DNA of 64,000 nucleotides from contig OY987236.1 in the NCBI GenBank assembly GCA_963920705.1, positions 7,550,190 to 7,614,189 on the forward strand, read 5' to 3'. This stretch comes from Odiellus spinosus (taxonomy: Eukaryota; Arthropoda; Arachnida; Opiliones; Phalangiidae). The notes under the pieces were generated by a model. That model ran no database searches. It was not told the origin of the DNA and saw only the letters and a program-made list of their open reading frames with translations. Below, piece after piece: positions 11,819 to 24,290 of this stretch. The position numbers and the translations under genes were made by a program. Numbering within the stretch: the stretch's first letter is position 1; every line of letters starts with the position of its first letter.

Positions 11819-12955
11819 GAAAATTACTACTGAAATTATAGGAAACTAGGAAAATTGTTATTGAAATTATAGGAAACTGTTGGAAAATTATTACTGAAAT
11901 TATAGGAAACTAGGAAAATTGTTACTGAAATTATAGGAAACTGTAGGAAAATTATAGGAAACTGTAGGAAAATTATAGGAAACTGTAGGAAAATTATAGG
12001 AAACTGTAGGAAAATTATAGGAAACTGTAGGAAAATTATAGGAAACTGTAGGAAAATTATAGGAAACTGTAGGAAAATTATAGGAAACTATCGAGAAATT
12101 ATAGGAAACTGTAGGAAAATTATAGGAAACTATCGAGAAATTATAGGAAACTATCGAGAAATTATAGGAAACTATCGAGAAAGTATAGGAAACTATCGAG
12201 AAAGTATAGGAAACTATCGAGAAAGTATAGGAAACTATCGAGAAAGTATAGGAAACTATCGAGAAAGTATAGGAAACTATCGAGAAAGTATAGGAAACTA
12301 TCGAGAAAGTATAGGAAACTATCGAGAAAGTATAGGAAACTATCGAGAAATTATAGGAAACTATCGAGAAATTATAGGAAACTATCGAGAAATTATAGGA
12401 AACTATCGAGAAATTATAGGAAACTATCGAGAAATTATAGGAAACTATCGAGAAATTATAGGAAACTATCGAGCAATTATAGGAAACTATCGAGCAATTA
12501 TAGGAAACTATCGAGCAATTATAGGAAACTATCGAGCAATTATAGGAAACTATCGAGCAATTATAGGAAACTATCGAGCAATTATAGGAAACTATCGAGC
12601 AATTATAGGAAACTATCGAGCAATTATAGGAAACTATCGAGCAATTATAGGAAACTATCGAGCAATTATAGGAAACTATCGAGCAATTATAGGAAACTAT
12701 CGAGCAATTATAGGAAACTATCGAGCAATTATAGGAAACTATCGAGCAATTATAGGAAACTATCGAGCAATTATAGGAAACTATCGAGCAATTATAGGAA
12801 ACTATCGAGCAATTATAGGAAACTATCGAGCAATTATAGGAAACTATCGAGCAATTATAGGAAACTATCGAGCAATTATAGGAAACTATCGAGCAATTAT
12901 AGGAAACTATCGAGCAATTATAGGAAACTATCGAGCAATTATAGGAAACTATCGG
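11819..12955. repeat. 21-bp tandem array with sorted variants
   Basis: About 54 units of ATAGGAAACTATCGAGCAAT plus T. Variants are sorted along the array: a GTAGGAAAATT type at the left, then GAGAAATT, then GAGAAAGT, GAGAAATT again, and a long homogeneous GAGCAATT block at the right. Such local homogenisation fits unequal exchange or slippage. Because 21 is a multiple of three and one minus-strand frame lacks stops, a 370-codon open frame arises (repeating heptads SIVSYNC/SIVSYNF/SIVSYTF/PTVSYNF). I treat it as a by-product, not a gene. Confidence 0.95.
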
Positions 12956-14723
12956 GAAAAAAAACATCAAATTCCCATTAGACTTTTCCTTTAATATAAT
13001 AGTTAATATCAACTTGCGATAAAGTTAAAATTGAGGAGTATTTATACACAATATTGAATTTACTAGGGATAAAAGTAGTCTCTACAAACTCTTACCTAAA
13101 GAAGAGTGTGCGTTTCGCGCGTTCTAACTACTCCGATTGAATGTTTTTGTTCCTAGATCCCGGATTGGTGTATATTCATCCCCCAACAGGTTGTGTAATG
13201 TATTATAAAATCGTAATTTCCTTCCTCCCGGCGGCAGCGGCGGCGTCTCCGTGTTTGTATATACGTTCTTAGAGATTACCCTTGGCCTTTTATACCTTAT
13301 AGCGTAAGTCCGTCTGACATTAGTCTCAGTGTCTCAGTTCTTTTGCTCGGAGCGCCAATCTCCGCTCTCTATCGAGTTATTTTATCAATGAATGATGTAC
13401 AATTTACAATTTCAAAAAGAATCGCGGGATGAACCGCGTGTTTCATTTTGATTCGTGATATCTAAAAGTTCGGTTCCATAATCCATATCGTGCTCCACCA
13501 ATTTTTTACCCCGTTGTTTATGGTTTGTGCTTCGTATACGTACATGATTTACGTGTTTGTGCTACTAAACTTTAAAGGTAATGATATATGCCAGTTTGTT
13601 AAAGATATGACGAATATTTATTGCATGATTATATTTTAAATTCGGAGTCGATAGTCATAAGAGTTCTAAAATTACAGTAATTTTGGAAATGCTTAAATTA
13701 CACGGTAATGTACCGATATATTCATAAAATTATTTTATTTCTGTTATTTTAAATGCGAAATTTCTCTTTCAAACATTTCAAAATTCTTATTTCTGCCCAA
13801 ATAACTCCTACACTCCTGGAAAATGCAGTTTTTCATGATATATTGATAGGGAAAAGTGTCTAGGACACATTAACATGCCCTTAACGATGCCAAACACGAA
13901 TTACTATTGAAAAGTAGACTTCTATGATTATTTAGCAATTTGACATTTTGTTCAGTTTTTAATCCAAGAAAAATAATTATAAATTACTAAATTACTGTGA
14001 TTTTTAAGAGCAAACCGTAAATTACTATTACACTTAAATTAACGCTTAATTAAATTATGAAATTAAATTACCATTTTATAACTCTAGGTTACTTTTTAGA
14101 TTTTTGATATTTAAATTTTTATTTTTTGAGAGTGATTTATGGGATTTCAATGCTAATTTCCCCGGGGAGATTTTTGGTATTTCAATGTTAATTTTCCGGG
14201 TAGATTTTTGGGATTTGAATTTTGATTTCGTTATTCAACAATCTTTATGAAAATGCTACTCAATTTCCAATTTGAATTCATGAAAAATCCTTGTCAGTCT
14301 CACTTTATTTCCATTTCATCCTACCTTTAATTCTTTTCATATAATTTTTGTTTATGGTATTTTTGGGAGGAAGATTTTTTGGATAAGGTGAGATCATTTA
14401 TTATCCTCCTATTCGTTTTTTGGATGTTTACTTATAAGGGTTACTGGTTCATGATACCGGTCGGATGGTATTTTGAAAAATAACCGGTTATACGTATTTG
14501 TACCGTATAGTTATTTAAGTTTTGAGATTTGGGATGAATTTAATTAATGGGGTTAAATTAGAATGAGAAATCTGACAGCCAATGATAATTGATTAAACAA
14601 TAGCCACGTTCACACTCGCGACTACCCGTTTTTAACCATTTTCGAAAGGTCATATTGTAAAATCTTGGGGTTTACTGTAGAGATCCGACATGGATCCGAT
14701 ATCAAAAATAGACTTGCTGCGTT
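12956..14723. other. Gene-free interval with a candidate promoter
   Basis: No coding exon supported. The promoter-like patch at 13090-13590 is listed separately; the rest is AT-rich with no recognisable feature. Confidence 0.45.
13090..13590 (+). promoter_or_regulatory. Candidate promoter and 5' noncoding exon
   Basis: A CpG- and GC-richer patch stands out from its surroundings: a GGCGGCAGCGGCGGCG run near 13232, a TATA-like CTTTTATACC near 13289 and Inr-like TCAGT sites near 13326. A possible donor AAAG|GTAATG lies near 13577. It sits upstream of the coiled-coil gene, whose first visible exon starts with an acceptor, so it could be that gene's start 12.5 kb away. This is inference; no transcript evidence is available. 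Confidence 0.3.
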
Positions 14724-14835
14724 CATACTACGCCTTGGAATAGATTTAAACCTTTCACTAGAGTTGTGTGAGCAGGAAACCGTCTCTTCTCAAATCAATT
14801 TGATTCGATTTCTCGAAACTGCTTCGGGAACCAGT
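14724..14835 (+). repeat. Dispersed repeat pair, copy 1
   Basis: GCGTTCATAC, TTGGAAT.GATTTA, CACTAGAGT.GTGTGA, AACCGTCT and TTTCTCGAAACTGCTTCGGG occur in the same order at 26253-26372. The open frame at 14665-14922 lies inside this repeat and is not a gene. Confidence 0.75.
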
Positions 14836-16271
14836 TTCGTACCGATTCGGTTTCAACAACCGATAAATGAATCTACGGTAAATCGATTTATAAAGATAAT
14901 GCATGAACACGTGACGCTTTAAACGATTCCTGGTGATTTGATTATCGGTTTGATTTTACCGTTTCAAATCGATTAAGAAATACTAGTGACGGAAGCTCGT
15001 GTCTATATGTGAACTTAGCCAATTATAGTCGGATATTTCGATCGGCTGTGTAACCAACCTAAAGGGGATTAATTATATTATTTATCTCTCTGTCTCTTTG
15101 GGGCGTTGCCCCTTGGTTGTCTATCGTAATAAATACATGGAAAAAATCCCCAATTTACTCGCTTAAGGACTATCGACCCTATAAAAGTACAACTTCAGTT
15201 CTAATTAGTGATTCCATACACAAGTTACCAACCTGACTAAAGGTTGTAGGACTATGCCCGTTTCCTGCGCGGTTCAAACTCGCCAAAAATTCACACACAT
15301 CACGCGGAAAAACTAGTTTTCCACAATTATTCTTTTTGAATTTGGTTCCCACGTTTATGGTTTTGTAAATTGAAGTTGTAATATTAGTTGTTTCGGGTTC
15401 TAATATTGCCCCAAGCTGATTTAAAGCGATTTTTTGGTGACACGATGGGATGATATTTTATAATTACATATTGATTAAAATTAGGGACGTTTCCCAAAAT
15501 TAAAAGTCGCCTAAAAAGAAAAATGGAGATCAAAGAAAAATGTCTTTAGGTAAAGAGAAAGTCTCGTATAACAATTGAAAGAATTCAAGGAAGAATCTGA
15601 TTTCAAATTCCACGAAAGTATCAAAATTGGCCATCAATTAAGAAATAACTTATTAATTATTTGAATTGTTGAATTGGACTTGGGAAATATTACAATTTAA
15701 AGTTTTGAAATGAATATGATATTTATCTAACCGTGTTTGACGTCAGAATGAAATGTCGATAAAATAATAATAATATTCTTTTTATTGAATATCTTTTTTA
15801 AGTTTAAACCAAACTCGTTTACAAAAGGGTCATTAATAAACTTATTTAATTTAAATATTAACTGTCATTTAGATAATTTAAAAGTTTTGTTTTGGAACTT
15901 GTTACACGAATCCTTGCGAAGGATGAGGAGTTTGTGTGTGGTGTGTTAATTATTCCATTAAATTAATTTTGATAATAATCAAAACATCCAATAAAATAAA
16001 TTCCAATGTCCGCCCATAAAGTCCCCCCCCCCCCCCTTGAAAGGTCTGGAAGGTTCTGGAAATGTTCCCTGATTTTTCACGGCTTTTAGCTAGTAATAAT
16101 TAATATTTACCGTTTCTTGTTTACGTGGTTTAATTTTAAACCTACAAATAGGTGCATGTCAAACCATGTCTATCCAAAAGATATATTTCTGTAAGAATTG
16201 CTCTTTGATTAACCTTTTTTTTTCTTATTTCAAGTTCATTAGTGAGGTCGACCTGTTTCAAAATAAAACCC

Positions 16272-16302
<31 letters not shown>

Positions 16303-17436
16303 CTATTTCTTGTGCGAAGATTATACGTTTAGTCTTGCGAATTCGAAATAATTGAGGTAAAGGTGGGGACCATGTGGGATATGGGTTTATAATGTAACTG
16401 ATAAATCACCACACTGACCCGCGATGTGTACTTGATCTATTTAAAAAGATGTACAGTAGTTAATTTTTAGCAAGTCTCCCCATAATTCAAAGAAATGGAA
16501 CTAATTATCGTAGAATCAGTTTGTGTATTCAGCACGTACGAAAGTAGGTTCCTTTCGTATCTCTGATTTATTTTCTTAGAAATAGAGGTTTTGTACCTTT
16601 GCTACTTGATGAAAATTCAAATTGATCCGAGTATAATTTTAAATCAAAGATGGTACTTATTTATCTATCGAATTAGAGCTATTCGAGATTAAGGAATAGT
16701 AAAGTAAAGAAACTGTAAGGCACCAACTTAATCTCTATTGGTTCTATTTCATAAATCATACATTATGAGGTCGCTTTCTTGAATTAATTCGTCTCACCAT
16801 GGGTCGTTTTAATTGCTAATCTAGTTGCATTAATTTTTGGAGACGCTGCAAAAGCAAGTTTTAAATCATTCTTTTTAATTAAATGTTACCGAATATTATG
16901 AATGAATGAGATTTGATGGTGAAAATAAGGTTTAAACATAATGACGCCTGGTGTTCTTAATTTTTTAATTTCAAAAGGCGCTTAGTAAAAGGGGGTGATT
17001 TTAAAGGGAATCAAGTTTCTTCCTTCCAAAAAGATGATTAAATTCAACAATGAAACTATCATCAAAAATGATGGTTAAGTACTCTTTAATGCAATTTTAA
17101 AATCATATGTTAGGGCTAAAATGTCTCTTCGATATTGTCTCTTCAAAATATGTATATTTCCGGAATTTAAAACGCGACAATTAACAATTTGTTTCATTAC
17201 TTCGCGTTAATTATAAAGGATGATTAAAAAAATATGTACATTTATTTTTTAAAAAATTAGGCTTAAAGCATAGCTAAACAATTAATACGCTTAAGTTAGG
17301 CTTAACCTTTTCTCCCTGCTTGGAAGAATTATACTCAAAATATGACTCCATAACAAACCATTAACCGACAACAAAATTATCAAACATTTGAACCTTCTGG
17401 GGTGCGAGAAAATTAGGATCATATATACAATTATTT
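14836..17436. other. Gene-free interval
   Basis: No supported gene. Contains a 14-base poly-C run near 16023-16036 and a poly-T run near 16280-16302. Two TAGGCTTA words occur near 17256 and 17295. Confidence 0.5.
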
Positions 17437-18812
17437 TTAAAGGGAGAATGCAACCTAATAACAAGTGATTACCCGTAAAATAGGCTTAGCTGGATTCATG
17501 GAGATCCTTAATTTCTTCGCATTGAAAGGTCACGTAAGGGGGTTAAACCTCGGAATGAACAGAGTCTTTCAATATCTGCTCTTACATAAAATCATTATAT
17601 AACCACAACATTATTTAAATTAAGTTTAAAGTGAAATTGAAAAGGAAAACAAATTATTGAATATGCATTCAAAATATTTGTATTTCACAACCTCTTTATA
17701 TTTCAAAAACGTATTCAATTTGAATTAATTTAATCCGTTAAATGATGAAACGATTAAAAATGGCTTCCGTAGCTTTCGGTTTAATTTGTTGGCCCAGTTT
17801 AATTCGGCGTAGCCAGGGGAGACCCCTTCGCTCAGACGTTAAATTAAATAAGAATATGTAAACGTTAATGTATTCCCGTAACCCGGATCAAAAACTCAGC
17901 GTGATTGAAATATAAAATGGTCCATATGACGTATATTGAAAATAAAAATATATATCGTTCACATTAGTTTAATCATATTTTATTTTCGTATTTTGGGGGA
18001 TCCCTGACGCGTTTCCGGGTAATCCTATCTAGAATTGGTAACTCGTGCAAAACTAGGCTACCCGCCATCACTCTTATTCGTTTATTTACATAAAACTCTT
18101 AGGCAAGGCTTAGGTTTGTCGCGTTGCCAAATGCCAATTAATTGGATTAATATTAGAAGCTAGCGCTTCCTGGATATATTACTCCTTCAAAAACACGCAA
18201 AGCACAAAATTTTTCTAGGTAATTTCACTGGGTACTCTAGATCATTAGAAATCACTCTGAGACCATTCAGATCATTGTCGAGGAAATTATGTTCCACCAT
18301 AGAAAATATAGTAAAAGGAAAAGAAGCTTCAGCTTTCTCTCTTCAATTTTCAGGGGATGGGTTTCGTCGAGCTTAAACTGGGATATTTCTACTTCCGGTA
18401 GCTTTCCTGTTGGCACCGAATGACCGAATAGATATAGACAAGAAGGATCAGATAAGGAGAGGAAAAGTGGGAACGGCGCGGCTCCTACTGCGTCGGCCTA
18501 AACTCCCACTCTGGGAGAACGGGGGACAGACGGGGGTAGAGATGCTTCGTGGTAAATTGTTGTCACGTGGGTAAAACGAATCCTTTATGAGACGCGCTAG
18601 CTAGCGACCACTTGACAACAGTTTACCTCGAGAATTTCCTATCCCCCCTTTCCACCCGAGTGGGAGGTTGGCTCTTCTCTCTCTAACTCAACGCAGCCCC
18701 ACTTTTCCTCTCCTTATCTGATCCTTCTTGATATAGAGAAGTCGAAAAAAATGGATTAGGCCTATTTAAACAATGATAAACCACTTGTTGTTAGGTTTCA
18801 ATCTCCCTTTAA
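17437..18812. mobile_element. TTAA-flanked element with a nested MITE
   Basis: The left end TTAA + AGGGAGAATGCAACCTAATA (17437 on) and the right end ...TTAGGTTTCAATCTCCC + TTTAA (ending 18812) match the two ends of the compact copy at 28224-28506. The shared parts include the subterminal TAGGCTTAGCTGGATTCATGGA at left and GGATTAGGCCTATTTAAAC at right. At 1376 bp this copy is about five times longer than the 28224 copy, and 292 bp of that is a second element (18439-18730). Alternatively, the two ends could belong to two truncated copies. No transposase was seen. Confidence 0.55.
18432..18737. mobile_element. 292-bp MITE with 33-bp TIRs and 7-bp TSD
   Basis: Perfect 33-bp terminal inverted repeats, 18439-18471 and 18698-18730, begin CAAGAAGGATCAGATAAGGA. 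They are flanked by the direct repeat ATATAGA (18432-18438 and 18731-18737). The interior is GC-rich and noncoding. Perfect arms imply a young insertion. The CA...TG ends and 7-bp duplication match two other elements in this window (29212 and 35033). Confidence 0.9.
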
Positions 18813-20282
18813 AAACTTTGAGTTTCACAAACATGTATAGCTTTGCACGTGCTGATATTACAACCCTAAAGTTATCAAATAAAGTTTTGACCCTCGAGCA
18901 TTTCTTATCTTGCAGGTACTTTTTATTAAATGATAATTATAATAATGTAGAATTAAAACTTAGATAAATGGTTCTTTACTTTATGTAGAACACCGCATCT
19001 CTCTAAGTGTCATTCTTTATCTATATACTTGCGAATGCCTCCGTACTTAATAGTTTAATTATTTTTGATACGATTCTTAGCCCTTTTCGTTCAACTTGAA
19101 ATTAGGCTTAGCAACTAAGTTTAATAATGATTTAATTTGGCTCAGCAACTGAACTCAATAAACTATAAATATAATTTGAGTTGGTTTTCTATTATTTAAA
19201 TATAAATTTTAATTTTGCTGAACCCAATTTTTAACCCTATTTGTATAGATTTTAATTAGGCTTAGCAATTGATTCAACACAATAAACTATATTCATTAGG
19301 CTTAGCAAACTGAGTCAAACAATTGCAGAAAAGGTAAAGAAATAAGTTATAGTTTGAAACTGATTAGGTTTTGGCATTTTCCGAAAGTTATTTCAGTTAC
19401 CTTGAGTTTAGATTACTTCTATTGGGTGTAAGTGACCACGCCCATTGATTGAACGATACATGGGATGGGACTCATTTTTGTCGTCTGCTTTATAACAACT
19501 TTGGGGTCCCTTGAATTCACTTAATTACTTAGATTTTTTTAAGTCTAATATTGTAACGTGTTTCTCTTTCCTGTTAAGATTAAAAAAGTTAATAGAGTTA
19601 GAGGAGTAACCACATAATTTTCTTATTTCCTAATAAGCTCGATATTTCCTTTTATTAAATTTGATCGAGTCGACTCCTATATCCCCCTTTTTTTTTCTTC
19701 TTGTTTCGATTATAACCGATAATAAATTGACCCTGATTTCTCTTTTCGATAATAAATTAGATTTGCACGATTTCATTGAAGTGAAAGGCATCTATAGGGA
19801 CTTGTGCGCGGGTTTTTCTTAACATCGATTCAGGGCGTGACCGAAGTCGATACTAACAGACATTTGTTCTAAATGTAAAACCACCATCAACTCTTTCTCT
19901 CACCCATTCTCGCTCGTACTCTCTGGAAAGTGACCAAACAATCCTAGTTCGTTAACGGAGTTGTAGGTCATCGGGGGATTGAAATAGAGGGTGGTTTTTC
20001 ATTTCGCGATATCGTTTGGGCGTAGTTCATATTTTAGCAACGTCGCGTACTTCCTTTAACACCGAAACGGATTTAAAGGATGATGACAAAATCTTCGCTT
20101 TTTTTTCTGGTACTTGAAAAGGTGACTTAGCCCCTTTCTTACTCATATTTTTGGATTATATTTCTTCCATAGATTAAGATGAGTTGATTTAACCCTTTCA
20201 AAATCAGGCTTATATGCTTAGTTTATATTTACGAACTAAATCTCGGTGTTTTACCATTGGTTATTCCCGATCGATGTTTCTT
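18813..20282. other. Gene-free interval
   Basis: AT-rich with no supported gene. Three ATTAGGCTTAGCA words lie near 19102, 19256 and 19296. Confidence 0.5.
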
Positions 20283-21290
20283 TCAAAAGTAGGCTAGCTC
20301 TAATTGTTCAAAAGTAGGCTTAACTCTTTTTCAAAAGTAGGCTTAACTCTTTTTCAAAAGTAGGCTTAACTCTTTTTCAAAAGTAGGCTTAACTCTTTTT
20401 CAAAAGTAGGCTTAACTCTTTTTCAAAAGTAGGCTTAACTCTTTTTCAAAAGTAGGCTTAACTCTTTTTCAAAAGTAGGCTTAACTCTTTTTCAAAAGTA
20501 GGCTTAACTCTTTTTCAAAAGTAGGCTTAACTCTTTTTCAAAAGTAGGCTTAACTCTTTTTCAAAAGTAGGCTTAACTCTTTTTCAAAAGTAGGCTTAAC
20601 TCTTTTTCAAAAGTAGGCTTAACTCTTTTTCAAAAGTAGGCTTAACTCTTTTTCAAAAGTAGGCTTAACTCTTTTTCAAAAGTAGGCTTAACTCTTTTTC
20701 AAAAGTAGGCTTAACTCTTTTTCAAAAGTAGGCTTAACTCTTTTTCAAAAGTAGGCTTAACTCTTTTTCAAAAGTAGGCTTAACTCTTTTTCAAAAGTAG
20801 GCTTAACTCTTTTTCAAAAGTAGGCTTAACTTTTTTTCAAAAGTAGGCTTAACTCTTTTTCAAAAGTAGGCTTAACTTTTTTTCAAAAGTAGGCTTAACT
20901 TTTTTTCAAAAGTAGGCTTAACTTTTTTTCAAAAGTAGGCTTAACTTTTTTTCAAAAGTAGGCTTAACTTTTTTTCAAAAGTAGGCTTAACTTTTTTTCA
21001 AAAGTAGGCTTAACTTTTTTTCAAAAGTAGGCTTAACTTTTTTTCAAAAGTAGGCTTAACTTTTTTTCAAAAGTAGGCTTAACTTTTTTTCAAAAGTAGG
21101 CTTAACTTTTTTTCAAAAGTAGGCTTAACTTTTTTTCAAAAGTAGGCTTAACTTTTTTTCAAAAGTAGGCTTAACTTTTTTTCAAAAGTAGGCTTAACTT
21201 TTTTTCAAAAGTAGGCTTAACTTTTTTTCAAAAGTAGGCTTAACTCTATTTCAAAAGTAGGCTTAAGGCTTAACTCCCTTTCAAAAGTAT
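20283..21290 (+). repeat. 23-bp satellite, forward orientation
   Basis: About 43 units of CAAAAGTAGGCTTAACTCTT plus TTT. The left half is the ACTCTTTTT form and the right half is mostly the ACTTTTTTT form, with a short mixed zone near 20830-20880. The reverse complement matches the unit at 24027-24290 at 20 of 23 positions. Confidence 0.97.
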
Positions 21291-24026
21291 AGGGGTTGTT
21301 CTTTTTACAAAAAAGCTTAGCTCTTTAATCTTTGGGATAAAGAAAGAGTATGCACAAAAGCTTTTGACCCTAACTTTTAACTTATTCTTTTTATTCCTCG
21401 GGATGCAGACGGAGTTTCGCTTATAAGATAATTGCATCGCATCTTAATAAAGAGGTTGATATTAAAAATTAGGGTTAATGTTGAAAAAAATTGGGCGTAA
21501 ATGTCTCCTTCTCTCGATATATAAAATATAAATGTCTTTACTTTGCTATGCAATTACTGAACTGGTTTCGTACCCAACTCGCGTCCCTTTTAGTATAGCA
21601 TTATTACCCAGTTTATTTTTAAGTCTTAAAATCTGTTCATTCTTAAGAAACCCCCTCCCCAATGCACCACCCGAAACTAGTTTCGAAAATTTAACCGCGA
21701 AAATTTCTGAAGGGTTTTTTACCCTCTAAATATAGATGGTGTCTATTCAGTAATTTTAGACTCCGCATCCAGATTAGTCACAAAACGAGCTTGTTTTACA
21801 ATAAAAATCCTGTTAAATCATACCGAGTCATCTTCACCCTTGGGAAATTCGAGAAAAACGCGTTATATACTAGACTGTGTCCTACTTTTTTGGCGCCTTT
21901 CGCCGTTTCTGGTTTATATGACGTTTCGTAACGATAATTCTCATTCTCCGAAATTTTTTTGACATGGATATTCACTAGCCCGATCTCTCCTTTGATGTAT
22001 AAACAAGTCTCGTTTATTATCTTATAACAAAGTGTTAAAAAAAATGAATTTTAAGTTAACTTAATGAGTGTGTTGTGAGATGTTTCTCTTCTTTGCGCGG
22101 AATGTTTGACTCGCGCTAATAAGGGATATTGTGTTATCTATCATCAGGTACAGTTATTGACACGTTTTATTGTTATGGTATTAAGTGAGAGATACGCTTA
22201 ACACGACCATTGGTATGTGTGTCAATATGGGTGGATTCCATTTTAATTTTGAATTAATTTATTAATCGACGGGTGTCTATTGTTTTTATTCATCGCATGG
22301 TTGAATGTCTTAAATACATTGTTTAACGATTAGAGCCTCTATTTATTTTAAGTTTTGGAAGTATGACATATCTAATATTGTATAGCTATGGTGAAATATG
22401 CTTTGTTTTGTTGAAACTTATCATCTTGGGAAACATCCTGGTTTAGGCTGCAAATAGTCCTCCGGAAAAGAACAAGTAGGCTTAGCAACTTTTTAAATTA
22501 GGCTGAGGAACCCTGATAAGAGATCAATCCAATTAGGCTTAATTAATTAAGAAAAGATTGATATCCACTGGGGTGTATGTTGAAGAATTCTACTGGGACA
22601 AAAAAAGGTCTCCCATGGAGCTAAAATAAAGTGTTAGGACGTAGGTCTCCCTCTGGTATCACTCCTTGGGAAAGCTTTTGTTTTGTCCCAGTGGGTTTCG
22701 CCATTAGAAACTTTCGAAAGATTGATCCACTTGGTTTATTAACCCTTCAAAGAGATCAATTCAATTAGGCTTAGTAATTTTAGAGAAAATATATCTAATT
22801 AGGCTGGAGAGATTGGTCCCTTCAAAAGCGATAAGTTTAATTTTGAGAAAAATCGCTCCAATTAGGCTTAATCACTTAAGACCAAATTAGGCTTAGTACC
22901 TGTTTTAAAGAACAATCAAATTAGGCTTAGTATCCTTACAAAAAGATTTATGAAACTAGGCTTAGTATAAGAGAAAATTAAGTGTAAAGAGGTTTTGTTT
23001 TCATGGTGTAAAAATTAATTTATAAGTAACAGATTGAAAAAGAGCCAACTTACTTTCCTCAACAAATATACAATCCCCACAGGCAATTTATGGCTTACAG
23101 TAAATATTCTTTCATTTTCCCTTTAACTAATTCTTAAAAGAAGCCCGAAGAATGTTTGACGCCTTTAAATATTTATAAAATCATATTACATTCAACTCAA
23201 AAAATATATTTAAATTTGGTGTTTATATTTTCCCAAATTATTTTAACCAAAAATTTTAATTAAACTTTAGGGGAAAGTAAAGCACGTAAAATTAACTTTC
23301 TTTTCTAACATTTCTACTAAAAAATCTATTTCAATTTGTTTATTGTCGGAAACCAAGCGGGCAATAGTGATGTGGTAAAAAAAAAAACAGGGAAAAGTAG
23401 TTTTACGCTCCATCGATCTAATGGACTTTTAATATAAGCTCTTCTTTTAGCGGCGGAAAAAATAAATGGGATTTAAATCTACAACCGAAAAAAAACACGA
23501 AAAAAATCAAAACATATTTTTTTGTAGAAATAACAGTTTTGAGAGCATCAACCTCGAAAAATGATCTGACAAAACTCTACTCTTCCTTCCACTTTTTATT
23601 GTCAGCGCGTACAAACCTACCCAATGAATTATTTCTATGATTTATTTACGTCGATATGAAGGGATCCTAGCTTTGCGTGTGCTCACAAATCAAGGTGAAA
23701 CTACATAAAAGGGAAACCGAAAATGCTATTTTTAATCGATTAATAAATAGGTTTTTAATTATGATTAATGAGACATTAGTTGGTAATATTTGGTTGGTGA
23801 AATATAGTGTTCACAGTGAGTCGTCATCATGAAGTATAAAGATGAAAGCGCTAAGCCTACTTTTGAAAAACAAAATAAGCCTACTTTTCAAAAATAAAAT
23901 AAGCCTAAAAGAGTCAAACTTAAAGCATAGTTTGCAGCGCACGAAAATATTGCACGTGCCAAATTTAAGACTTTTAGCGCGCGAAATGAAAAATGCACAG
24001 ATAAGCGCGATAGCGTAAACTAAGCT
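21291..24026. other. Gene-free interval rich in TAGGCTTA words
   Basis: No supported gene. Between 22470 and 22970 there are seven separate TAGGCTTA words (mostly ATTAGGCTTAGTA or ATTAGGCTTAATC) with irregular spacing. Between 23850 and 23912, three TAAGCCTA words spaced about 25 bp apart look like the decayed edge of the following satellite. Confidence 0.6.
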
Positions 24027-24290
24027 TAAGCTTACTACTGAAAAAAGGTTAAGCCTACTTCTGAAAAAGGATTAAGCCTACTTCTGAGAAAGGGTTAAGC
24101 CTACTTCTGAGAAAGGGTTAAGCCTACTTCTGAGAAAGGGTTAAGCCTACTTCTGAGAAAGGGTTAAGCCTACTTCTGAAAAAGGGTTAAGCCTACTTCT
24201 GAAAAAGGTTAAGTCTAATTTGGAAAAATGTTATCTCTACTTTGAAAAAATGTTATCTCTACTTTGAAAAAATATATTAGCCAACTTTGC
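24027..24290 (-). repeat. 23-bp satellite, inverted orientation
   Basis: About 8 good units of TTAAGCCTACTTCTGAGAAA plus GGG, decaying rightwards into TTATCTCTACTTTGAAAAAA forms. It is the same satellite as 20283-21290, with the repeat on the opposite strand. Confidence 0.9.

Noticed and set aside
11900..13012. 370-codon minus-strand open frame of SIVSYNC-type heptads
   Set aside because: Lies almost wholly within the 21-bp tandem array. Openness follows from the period being a multiple of three; no promoter, splice site or non-repetitive domain.
14665..14922. 85-codon plus-strand frame
   Set aside because: Lies within a dispersed repeat that recurs, broken, at 26253-26372.
20283..24290. 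CRISPR-like array
   Set aside because: Units are contiguous with no unique spacers, and the DNA is eukaryotic; it is a plain satellite.
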